From NCBI RefSeq assembly GCF_000473105.1, contig NZ_KI421498.1, forward strand, positions 2,447,909 through 2,511,908: a DNA stretch of 64,000 nucleotides, read 5' to 3'. Below the pieces are notes generated by a model, which made no database searches, had not been told where the DNA came from, and saw only the letters and a program-made list of their open reading frames with translations. This DNA comes from Phaeobacter inhibens DSM 16374. Its GTDB lineage: Bacteria > Pseudomonadota > Alphaproteobacteria > Rhodobacterales > Rhodobacteraceae. Position numbers and translations under genes: made by a program. Shown here one piece after another: positions 1-7,801 of this stretch (the stretch's first letter is position 1; every line of letters starts with the position of its first letter).

Positions 1-176
1 ATTGATCCGTCCAGGATCACACCGCCTCAATCTGCCTCAGATCTCCACCGATTTTGAGCAGGTTTTCGCAAGAATTTTCGCTAATTTTACAATATACTCA
101 ATTGGGTCAGCGACTTCCCGCCGCATCGCAGCGCGACCGGCAGCCCTCTGCCGACGCATTAAGATTTCGGTCCGGT
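1..176. other. Window edge, no supported gene
   Basis: No convincing gene lies here. Short frames exist on both strands but none resembles a protein family, and the minus frame from about 157 closes after roughly 40 codons. Bases 61-105 are clearly more AT-rich than the surroundings and contain the heptamer TTTTCGC twice, which would fit promoter DNA for a gene outside the window. I cannot support a specific site. Confidence 0.4.
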
Positions 177-806
177 TCAGTCGTCCGGCAGTTCATCCGA
201 TGGGATGACTCCAAAGAACTCGCCACCCGACCACAGGCCAAACCATCCGTCCCGATGACACCCCAGATCCACCAGCCGGTAAAAGCTCTTGCGATCGATC
301 AGCGCCTCCAGACCGGCGCGTACCATCACATAGGGGGCTGGCTCACCAGTCTCTTCGTCTCGCACCACGCGGATTTTATGGGCAGGCCCGGCCTCAACCC
401 TGTCGCCGACATGGGTTTCAAACCGCAGCACCTGCGCCTCATCAGTGCCGTCCACTTCGAAATCAACCGCGACGAAGGGGGCATCCTCCACCGTGATGCC
501 AACCTTTTCGACGGGTGTGACAAGAAAATACTTGCCGTCTTCCAGCTTCAGAATGGAGGAAAACAGCTTCACCAGTTCAAACCGCCCGATTGGGGTGCCG
601 AGGTAGAACCAGGTGCCATCGCGGGCAATCCGCATGTCCAGATCGCCGCAAAACGGCGGATTCCACAGATGCACAGGTGGCAGCCCACCTTTGCTCGCCG
701 TTTTGGCCGCAGCCGCCAGACCCTCCGCGCTGGGGGGTTCTGATCCGGTTTCGGGGGGGGTGCTGCCGGAAGTCACGGGATTTTGTCCGCTCATTGCTTT
801 TGCCAT
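177..806 (-). CDS. DUF1285 domain-containing protein
   Basis: A 209-residue cytoplasmic protein of the DUF1285 family, whose biochemical role is not known. The N-terminal 40 residues are Pro/Ser/Thr-rich and probably disordered. The conserved core starts at PPVHLWNPPFCGDLDMRI and continues with GTWFYLGTPIGR, the features by which I recognise the family. There is no signal peptide or membrane segment. The start used is ATG at 806; an alternative ATG lies four codons inside, and neither has a strong ribosome-binding site. It diverges from the MoxR operon across about 50 bp, an arrangement I associate with Rhodobacterales. Family assignment is firm, function open. Confidence 0.85.
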   Translation of the reverse strand: MAKAMSGQNPVTSGSTPPETGSEPPSAEGLAAAAKTASKGGLPPVHLWNPPFCGDLDMRIARDGTWFYLGTPIGRFELVKLFSSILKLEDGKYFLVTPVEKVGITVEDAPFVAVDFEVDGTDEAQVLRFETHVGDRVEAGPAHKIRVVRDEETGEPAPYVMVRAGLEALIDRKSFYRLVDLGCHRDGWFGLWSGGEFFGVIPSDELPDD

Positions 807-810
807 TTTC

Positions 811-840
811 TGTCAACGCGATACAGTATCACTATATATT
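811..840 (+). promoter_or_regulatory. Possible promoter of the MoxR operon
   Basis: The short divergent gap is the AT-richest stretch nearby. TATATT at 835-840 is a reasonable -10 box, with TGTCAA at 811-816 as a weak -35 box at 18 bp spacing. The small palindrome GATACAGTATC (820-830) lies between them. This is judged by eye only. Confidence 0.3.
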
Positions 841-858
841 CGCCGTGAAGGGAAAGTC

Positions 859-1866
859 ATGTCCGAACCCGACGATCTGCTGGCCGAGATTGAAGCGCTT
901 GAAGACAAGCTGACACAGGCCAGGTCCTCTATCACCCGGCGCTTTATCGGTCAGGAGCGTGTGGTCGATCTGACCCTGAGTACGCTGCTGTGCGGTGGCC
1001 ACGGTCTGTTGATCGGCCTGCCCGGGCTGGGCAAGACCCGGCTGGTGGAAACCTTGTCTACGGTCATGGGACTTGCAGGCAACCGGGTGCAGTTCACCCC
1101 GGATCTGATGCCCGCCGATATTCTGGGATCCGAGGTGCTGGATACCGCCAATGACGGCAGCCGCGCCTTTCGCTTTGTGCCGGGGCCGGTCTTTTGTCAA
1201 TTGCTGATGGCGGATGAGATCAACCGCGCCAGTCCCCGCACACAATCTGCGCTGCTGCAGGCAATGCAGGAGCGGATGGTGACCGTGGCAGGTGCCGACC
1301 GCCCCCTTGGCACACCCTTTCACGTGCTGGCCACTCAGAACCCGATTGAGCAGGAAGGCACCTATCCTCTGCCGGAGGCACAGCTGGACCGTTTTCTGTT
1401 CCAGATTGATGTGCCCTATCCGACCCGCCAGACCGAACGCGATATTCTTCTGGCCACCACAGGGGTTGAGGAAGGCCGCGCGCATCAGGTCTTCACTGCG
1501 GATGATCTGATGGCTGCACAGACTCTGCTGCGCCGGATGCCTGTCGGGGACAGCGTGGTAGAGATGATCCTGGATCTGGTTCGCGCCTTCCGCCCGGAGG
1601 ACCCTGCCGCCTCTCAACGGGTGCAGCAGACGGTGGCTTGGGGACCAGGGCCGCGGGCAGCACAGGCCCTGATGCTGGCGGTACGTGCCCGCGCGCTGCT
1701 GCAGGGACGCCTCGCCCCCAACGCTGACGATGTGCTGGATATGGCGCAGCCCGTGCTCAGCCACCGGATGGCCCTGAACTTTGCAGCCCGCGCCCGCGGC
1801 GAAAGCCTGACTGATCTGATCACCACCACAGCCGAGACCATGGCACGACCCGGCGTCGCCGCGTGA
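859..1866 (+). CDS. MoxR-family AAA+ ATPase
   Basis: A 335-residue MoxR-type AAA+ ATPase, a chaperone-like ATPase that acts with VWA-domain partners in envelope stress or maturation processes. The Walker A region reads GLPGLGKTRLVETL, Walker B is LLMADEINRASPRTQSALLQ, and the sensor region is LATQNPIEQEGTYPLPEAQLDRF, all typical of the family. The frame is open further upstream, but ATG 859 matches the normal MoxR N-terminus and follows the AAGGGAAAG sequence. Its stop overlaps the next start by 4 nt, so it is coupled to the DUF58 gene. It is the first gene of a four-gene operon that ends at 7777. Confidence 0.93.
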   Translation: MSEPDDLLAEIEALEDKLTQARSSITRRFIGQERVVDLTLSTLLCGGHGLLIGLPGLGKTRLVETLSTVMGLAGNRVQFTPDLMPADILGSEVLDTANDGSRAFRFVPGPVFCQLLMADEINRASPRTQSALLQAMQERMVTVAGADRPLGTPFHVLATQNPIEQEGTYPLPEAQLDRFLFQIDVPYPTRQTERDILLATTGVEEGRAHQVFTADDLMAAQTLLRRMPVGDSVVEMILDLVRAFRPEDPAASQRVQQTVAWGPGPRAAQALMLAVRARALLQGRLAPNADDVLDMAQPVLSHRMALNFAARARGESLTDLITTTAETMARPGVAA

Positions 1867-2786
1867 CACAGGCGCGCGCCCATCAGCCAGGCGGAACCGC
1901 TGGCAGCCCCCCAGGATCTGCAGCGGACCTGCGCCACCGCGCAGAAAGTGCGGCCAGTCGCTTCCCGCCGCTTCTGGTTCGCGCACATCAGCTGGCCGGG
2001 TCCGTGCTTCTGGGCGAACACGGCCGCCGTCGTGCCGGGATGGGCGATGATTTCTGGCAATACCGTCCGGTGCAGGCTGGGGACAGTCGCCGCATGATTG
2101 ATCACCGCCGGTCCGCCAAGGGAGATCAGCAGTTCGTACGTGAACGGGAATGGCAGATCGCCCAGACGGTGCATCTTTGGGTCGATCAGGGCGCGTCCAT
2201 GCGCTTTGCCTCCACCCCGGCGCTGCCGGAGAAAATTGACCGCGCCCGGCTGCTTGGACTGGCCGCCTCAGTGATGATGCTAAGGGCGGGGGAACGTGTC
2301 GGCCTCACCGGCGGACGCCTGCCGCCCCGGCGCGGCAATGCCCAGATCCTGCGATTGGCCGACGCATTCAGCCTGAATGACGAAGACGACTATGCTCCGC
2401 CCGAAGATCGCGCCATGCAACCACAGGCGCGAGTGCTGTTTCTCTCCGATTTCCTGGGCCCCTTTGCGCCACTGGAACAGGCGCTGGCCAAGGCCGCAGA
2501 TCGTGGTGTCCACGGAGTGCTGATGCAGGTGCTTGACCCTGCGGAGGAAGAGTTTCCCTTCGACGGGCGCACCATCTTTGAAAGCGTGGGTGGCGGGGTG
2601 CGCCATGAAACGCTGAAGGCTGGCGCCCTCAAACAGCGCTATCTTGACCGGCTTGCCGAACGCCGCGACGCGCTTGACCACTTGTGCCGCGCGGCAGGCT
2701 GGCGTCTGGGCACGCATCACACAGGCGATAGCGCGCAGGCGGCTCTGATGTGGCTGTTTCACGCCATGGAAAGAAGCGGCTCATGA
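1863..2786 (+). CDS. DUF58 domain-containing protein (VWA-like)
   Basis: A 307-residue DUF58 protein, the usual partner of MoxR ATPases. Recognisable features are the LLGEHGRRRAGMGDDFWQYR region and DSRRMIDHRRSAKGDQQFVRE, followed by the VWA-like core LWVDQGASMRF. The metal-site-like motif is D-x-G-x-S-M rather than a canonical DxSxS, so metal binding is uncertain. It starts with GTG at 1863 inside the moxR stop and ends overlapping the next ATG by 4 nt. There is no signal peptide, so it is probably cytoplasmic and peripheral to the two membrane proteins encoded downstream. The family call is strong; its substrate is unknown. Confidence 0.9.
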   Translation: MTQARAHQPGGTAGSPPGSAADLRHRAESAASRFPPLLVRAHQLAGSVLLGEHGRRRAGMGDDFWQYRPVQAGDSRRMIDHRRSAKGDQQFVREREWQIAQTVHLWVDQGASMRFASTPALPEKIDRARLLGLAASVMMLRAGERVGLTGGRLPPRRGNAQILRLADAFSLNDEDDYAPPEDRAMQPQARVLFLSDFLGPFAPLEQALAKAADRGVHGVLMQVLDPAEEEFPFDGRTIFESVGGGVRHETLKAGALKQRYLDRLAERRDALDHLCRAAGWRLGTHHTGDSAQAALMWLFHAMERSGS

Positions 2787-5701
2787 CAACCATTGCAGGC
2801 ATCGGCTTTACAGCCCCCTGGCTGCTGCTGGCGCTTCTGGCGCTACCACTGTTGTGGCTGCTGTTACGGGCGGTGCCCCCTGCCCCGCGCACACGCCTGT
2901 TTCCAGCGGTTACCCTGCTTCTGGGATTGCGCGACGACGACAGCCTGTCGGACCGCACCCCATGGTGGCTGCTCTTGCTGCGACTGATGGCCGTGGCGGC
3001 AGCCATTGTCGGGCTGGCGGGACCAGTTCTCAACCCCACCGCGACCCCGACCGGGCGTGGCCCGTTGCTGGTGGTGCTGGATGGCAGCTGGGCCGGCGCC
3101 CCGGACTGGGACCGCACCCGAGAGGAAATCGACCATCTTCTGGCTGAGGCCGGACGCGCTGATCGCCCGGTCGCCGTACTACGCCTGACCGCCCCCCAAC
3201 CGCCTGAGTTCCAAAGCGCGGCAAGCTGGCGTCGTCAAATCATCGGTGAGGCACCGCAAGCCTGGCAGCCAACGCCGGAGCAACTGGCGCGTGCCCGGAC
3301 CCAGATAGACACCCTTGAGGGTGGGTTTGACAGCCTCTGGTTCAGCGACGGGCTGACATATGCAGGCCGGGACGATCTGCTGGCGACGCTGCGCCAACGC
3401 GGTCGGCTGACCGTCTATGAACATGCCACCCCCCGGCTGGCACTGCGCCCGGTTGTTTATGTGGATGGCGCAATGGAAATCACCGTCGTTCGTAGCACCC
3501 CGCAGGCCGCCTCTGGCGACGGGAGGGGCGCAACAGGCCCCGGCGCAGGCGACGATCAAACCGTGACTGTCCTTGCCAAGGGGCCAGACCCGGGCGGCAC
3601 CATGCGAACCCTCGGCTCAGTGACAGTGGATTTTGCCGACCCGGACAACACTTCCGCCGACGGCAGTGAAGCCACCGCCCGCCTATCTCTGCCCGCAGAG
3701 CTGCGCGCGCGCATCCGCCTGTTCGAGCTGCAGGGCCAAACCAGCGCTGGGGCCGTATCGCTCGCCGATGACGGGCTGCGCCGCCGTGAAGTGGCACTGA
3801 TCTCAGCCCAAAGCGGTAACGAAGGTCTCGCCCTCCTCTCGCCTCTGCACTATCTGCGCAAGGCGCTGGCACCGACCGCTGATTTGCTTGAGGGCGGGCT
3901 AAGCGATCTTCTGCCCGCTAATCCCGACGTGATTGTCCTTGCCGACACCGCCCGTCTGCCCCCCGATCAGGAGGCGGCAGTGGTGGATTGGGCCTCTGAC
4001 GGCGGGCTGCTGCTGCGTTTCGCCGGTCCCCGGCTGGCCGCCAGCGACACCGCCCGCACCGACGAAGAACCGCTACTGCCTGTGCGCCTGCGGATTGGTG
4101 GCCGCAGCATCGGCGGCGCCATGAGCTGGGGAGAACCGAAAACCCTGGCCCCCTTTGCCGAAGACTCTCCCTTTTTCGGGCTGAACATTCCCCCTGATGT
4201 CACCGTCAGTTCGCAAGTGGTCGCGCAGCCCGACCCCTCTCTGGCGGAGCGGGTGATCGCAGAACTCTCCGATGGCACACCGCTGGTCACCCGCAAGCCG
4301 CTTGGCAATGGTCAGATCGTATTGTTTCACGTGACCGCAAATGCGGAATGGAGCAGCCTGCCGCTCTCCGGTCTGTTTGTGCAGATGATGGAACGGCTGG
4401 CGATTTCCTCCGGCTCCAAACCGGCGGAGGCCGTGGATCTGGAAGGCACCACATGGGCACCCCTTCAGGTGCTGGACGGCTTTGGTGATCTCTTCGATGC
4501 AGATGCGCTGCCCGGTGTGGCCGGGCCAGATCTGATCGCCGCCACAGCAGGACCTGAGCTGCAACCCGGGCTCTATCAAAACGGCGACCGGCGGATCGCA
4601 CGCAATGTGATGCGCACAGAGGATCAGCTAACTCCGGCGCAGTGGCCCCTCAGCCTCCCTGTCAACGGCTATGGGGCCACGCCCGAACGCCCGCTGGGTG
4701 GCCTGCTGATCAGCCTCGCCCTCCTTCTCCTGGCCCTTGATGTGATTGCGGCCCTGTTGCTCTCCGGGCTTCTGCCACGCCAGCCGCAGACCTCAGCGAG
4801 CAAGATGCGCAACATGATCTCGCTTCTGCTGTTGGCCACCTCCGTCTGGGTCATCAGCCCCGGTCACGACACGCGCAGCCACGCCCAAGGCAACGCCATC
4901 GCGATTGAGGAGGTTACCCCCTCCCCCCCGTCTGATCCCGCAGCTGATGCCTTGGCCGCAGAGCGAGCAGCCGAGCTGACACTGGCCCATGTGCTGACCG
5001 GCGACCCCCAGGTCGATCAACTGGCGCGTGACGGTTTGCAGGGGCTGTCCAACACGCTGCGGTTCCGCACCTCGGTCGAGCCCGCCCCCCCCGCCACTGT
5101 TGATCTGGAGCGCGACGAGCTGGCCTTCTACCCACTGCTCTACTGGCCGGTGACCGCCAATCAGGCGATGCCCTCGGGCGCGGCCTATGACCGGCTCAAC
5201 ACCTATTTGCGTACCGGCGGGATGATCCTCTTTGACACCCGCGATGCCGATCTGACCCGCGCCGGGGCCAGCAGCCCCGCCGGACGCCGCCTGCAACAGT
5301 TGGCACTGCGGCTGGATGTACCACCGCTGGAGCCACTGCCCGCCGACCATGTGCTGACCCGCGCTTTCTACCTGCTGCAGGATTTCCCCGGACGCCACAA
5401 CCGCGGCGCCGTCTGGGTCGAAGCCGCGCCCGCTGACGCCCAACAGGTCGAAGGCATCCCATTTCGCAACCTCAACGATGGTGTTACGCCGGTTGTTATC
5501 GGTGGCAACGATTGGGCCGCCGCCTGGGCCGTGGACGACAATGGCCGCCCCCTGCTGCCGGTTGGGCGCGGCTACGCGGGCGAGCGTCAGCGCGAACTGG
5601 CCTACCGTTTTGGTGTCAATCTGGTGATGCATGTGCTGACCGGGAATTACAAATCCGATCAGGTGCATGTCCCGGCTCTGCTTGATCGGTTGGGGCAATG
5701 A
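2783..5701 (+). CDS. BatA/DUF4159 fusion membrane protein
   Basis: A 972-residue membrane protein. The N-terminus carries two hydrophobic segments (about residues 10-30 and 60-80) flanking RTRLFPAVTLLLGL, typical of the BatA/aerotolerance N-terminal domain. A long periplasmic or cytoplasmic middle follows, then a hydrophobic pair near residues 635-700, and a C-terminal DUF4159 domain (from about ELAFYPLLYWPVTANQ through GGMILFDTRD). ATG 2783 overlaps the DUF58 stop by 4 nt and is preferred over an upstream in-frame ATG at 2750. It is conserved as an operon partner of MoxR/DUF58 in alphaproteobacteria; its mechanism is unknown. The DUF4159 part has a GATase-like fold by family knowledge, without known catalysis. 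Confidence 0.88.
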   Translation: MTTIAGIGFTAPWLLLALLALPLLWLLLRAVPPAPRTRLFPAVTLLLGLRDDDSLSDRTPWWLLLLRLMAVAAAIVGLAGPVLNPTATPTGRGPLLVVLDGSWAGAPDWDRTREEIDHLLAEAGRADRPVAVLRLTAPQPPEFQSAASWRRQIIGEAPQAWQPTPEQLARARTQIDTLEGGFDSLWFSDGLTYAGRDDLLATLRQRGRLTVYEHATPRLALRPVVYVDGAMEITVVRSTPQAASGDGRGATGPGAGDDQTVTVLAKGPDPGGTMRTLGSVTVDFADPDNTSADGSEATARLSLPAELRARIRLFELQGQTSAGAVSLADDGLRRREVALISAQSGNEGLALLSPLHYLRKALAPTADLLEGGLSDLLPANPDVIVLADTARLPPDQEAAVVDWASDGGLLLRFAGPRLAASDTARTDEEPLLPVRLRIGGRSIGGAMSWGEPKTLAPFAEDSPFFGLNIPPDVTVSSQVVAQPDPSLAERVIAELSDGTPLVTRKPLGNGQIVLFHVTANAEWSSLPLSGLFVQMMERLAISSGSKPAEAVDLEGTTWAPLQVLDGFGDLFDADALPGVAGPDLIAATAGPELQPGLYQNGDRRIARNVMRTEDQLTPAQWPLSLPVNGYGATPERPLGGLLISLALLLLALDVIAALLLSGLLPRQPQTSASKMRNMISLLLLATSVWVISPGHDTRSHAQGNAIAIEEVTPSPPSDPAADALAAERAAELTLAHVLTGDPQVDQLARDGLQGLSNTLRFRTSVEPAPPATVDLERDELAFYPLLYWPVTANQAMPSGAAYDRLNTYLRTGGMILFDTRDADLTRAGASSPAGRRLQQLALRLDVPPLEPLPADHVLTRAFYLLQDFPGRHNRGAVWVEAAPADAQQVEGIPFRNLNDGVTPVVIGGNDWAAAWAVDDNGRPLLPVGRGYAGERQRELAYRFGVNLVMHVLTGNYKSDQVHVPALLDRLGQ

Positions 5702-5716
5702 TATGAGGCTGGATAA

Positions 5717-7777
5717 ATGACGCAGACCATCCTCTTCGACCCGCTGGTCCCCTGGTCTGTGATCTGGCTGCTGGCGGCCCTTACCACGGCAGTACTCACT
5801 CTCGCGGTCTGGAAACGTCTGGCCGGATGGCCCATGCGCGCCCTTGCTGCCCTCGTCCTGATCGGCGCCCTCAGCGGTCCGGTCTACCAGATCGAGGATC
5901 GCGCCCCGCTCAATGATATCGTGCTGGTGCTGGAGGACAAAACTGCCAGCCAAGCCCTTTCCGACCGTCCAGAACAGACCAGCGTCGCCGTGACAGCGCT
6001 GGAAACCGCGCTCGCCCAGCGGGCCAATACCGAGGTCCGCCGGATCCCGATCGACAGCATACCAGCGCGCGAGGGCCGCAGCGACAACAGCGGCACCCTC
6101 CTGATGGGCGCGCTGGCAGAGGCGCTGGCCAATGTGCCACGCGGACGGGTCGCCGGGATCATTGCGATCAGCGATGGTCAGATCCATGACGTCGCACAAA
6201 CCCCGGCCCTGCCTGCCCCGCTGCATCTGCTACTGACCGGCCGCCCCGGTGATTGGGACCGGCGGCTGATCGTGAAGAACGCCCCCAGTTTTGCCATCAT
6301 CGGTGAACCGGTGACGCTGACCCTCAGGATTGAGGATCAGGGCGATGCTCCGACAGCGGGCGACCTGGCGGAACTGGCGATTTCCATCGGCGGCGCCGAG
6401 CCTCAGCGCTTCAACCTGCCCGTTGGTGTCGATTTCGACCTGCCGCTGACCCTGCCTCATGGCGGACGCAATGTGATCCAATTTACCGTCCCCACCGCCG
6501 AAGGCGAGCTCACAGATCGTAACAATGCCGCGCTGGTCCAGATCAACGGTGTCCGCGACCGCCTGCGTGTGTTGCTGGTCTCCGGCGAGCCGCATCCCGG
6601 CGGGCGCACGTGGCGCAATCTGCTGAAATCCGACAGCGCCGTGGATCTTGTACATTTCACCATCCTGCGCCCCCCGGAAAAACAGGATGGTGTACCGGTG
6701 GATGAGCTGTCGCTGATTGCCTTCCCCACGCGGGAGCTGTTTCTGGAGAAGATCAACGATTTCGATCTGATCATCTTTGACCGTTATAAGCGCCGTGGCA
6801 TCCTGCCCGCGATCTACCTCGACAATGTGGCCGATTACGTGCAGCGCGGTGGCGCCGTTCTTGTCGCTGCGGGGCCGGATTTTGCCAGCGCCGACAGTAT
6901 CTATCGCTCACCGCTCTCCAGCATTCTGCCCGCCAGCCCTTCGGCGCGGGTCCTGGAACGGGCCTACCGGCCCGAGATCACCGACCTCGGCCAGCGCCAT
7001 CCTGTCACCGCTGATCTGACCGGCGCTGCTGATTGGGGTCGCTGGTTGCGCCAGATCGAAGTCGACGTGCCCGAAGGCCATGTTTTGATGAGCGGCGTCG
7101 ACTCCCGTCCCCTGCTTGTGTTGAACCGCGTCGAGGAAGGGCGGGTGGCGCTTTTGGCCTCGGATCATGCCTGGCTCTGGAGCCGGGGATACGAGGGCGG
7201 CGGCCCACAGCTGGAACTGCTGCGCCGCCTTGCTCACTGGATGATGAAAGAGCCGGAGCTGGAGGAGGATGTCCTCTCCGCCGAGGCCACCGGCCAGCGT
7301 ATGCGTATTCAGCGCCGCAGTCTCGACGCGGATGTCGGCGAGGTCACCGTCACCGCCCCGGATGGCAACACCGCGATGGTCACCCTGACCCAGACCGCAC
7401 CCGGCCGGTGGGAAGGCCGCTATGAAGGGCCGGAACCCGGTCTTTACCGGCTGAAAGAGGGTGAGCAATCCACCGTGATCGGCCTCGGCCCTGCGGCCCC
7501 GCGCGAATTCGAACAGACCATCGCCACCGGGGAGATCATGGCCGCCGCTGTGGCCCAGACACGCGGCGGCGTGCGGTCGCTTCATGATGGCATACCCAGC
7601 CTGCGCAACGTACGCGCCGGACGTGTTGCAGCAGGGCGCGGCTGGATCGGCCTGACACCGCGTGACGCCTATCGTACCACCTCGGTCAGGCAGACGCCGC
7701 TGCTGCCCGCCTGGCTGGTTCTGCTGATGGCCAGCGCTGCGATCATCGCTGGCTGGCTGCGCGAGGGGCGGCGCTGA
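5717..7777 (+). CDS. Large membrane protein, last gene of the MoxR operon
   Basis: A 686-residue protein with two N-terminal membrane segments (about residues 12-32 and 38-55) and one at the C-terminus (LLPAWLVLLMASAAIIAGWL), so most of it forms a large soluble domain between anchors. The stretch DIVLVLEDKTASQ looks like a degenerate VWA first strand without the full metal-binding motif, and FDLIIFDRYKRRGILPAIY resembles a glutamine-amidotransferase-like fold. It sits 15 bp after the DUF4159 gene and belongs to the same operon. I recognise it as the conserved fourth member of alphaproteobacterial MoxR operons, but no function is established. Confidence 0.8.
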   Translation: MTQTILFDPLVPWSVIWLLAALTTAVLTLAVWKRLAGWPMRALAALVLIGALSGPVYQIEDRAPLNDIVLVLEDKTASQALSDRPEQTSVAVTALETALAQRANTEVRRIPIDSIPAREGRSDNSGTLLMGALAEALANVPRGRVAGIIAISDGQIHDVAQTPALPAPLHLLLTGRPGDWDRRLIVKNAPSFAIIGEPVTLTLRIEDQGDAPTAGDLAELAISIGGAEPQRFNLPVGVDFDLPLTLPHGGRNVIQFTVPTAEGELTDRNNAALVQINGVRDRLRVLLVSGEPHPGGRTWRNLLKSDSAVDLVHFTILRPPEKQDGVPVDELSLIAFPTRELFLEKINDFDLIIFDRYKRRGILPAIYLDNVADYVQRGGAVLVAAGPDFASADSIYRSPLSSILPASPSARVLERAYRPEITDLGQRHPVTADLTGAADWGRWLRQIEVDVPEGHVLMSGVDSRPLLVLNRVEEGRVALLASDHAWLWSRGYEGGGPQLELLRRLAHWMMKEPELEEDVLSAEATGQRMRIQRRSLDADVGEVTVTAPDGNTAMVTLTQTAPGRWEGRYEGPEPGLYRLKEGEQSTVIGLGPAAPREFEQTIATGEIMAAAVAQTRGGVRSLHDGIPSLRNVRAGRVAAGRGWIGLTPRDAYRTTSVRQTPLLPAWLVLLMASAAIIAGWLREGRR

Positions 7778-7801
7778 TCCCACATTCCAGCAACCTCACA
7801 G

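Noticed and set aside
2..208. 68-codon frame at the left edge
   Set aside because: No family resemblance, Arg/Ala/Ser-rich shadow-like composition, no ribosome-binding site, and it overlaps the end of the DUF1285 gene.
4793..6226. Long open frame of 477 codons on the minus strand opposite the DUF4159 gene
   Set aside because: High-GC codon bias opens antisense frames; the translation is rich in Gly/Gln/Arg/His, matches no family and lies wholly under two well-supported plus-strand genes. The same applies to 832-1986 minus, 12574-13884 plus, 39645-40994 minus, 45309-46775 plus and 53327-54940 plus.
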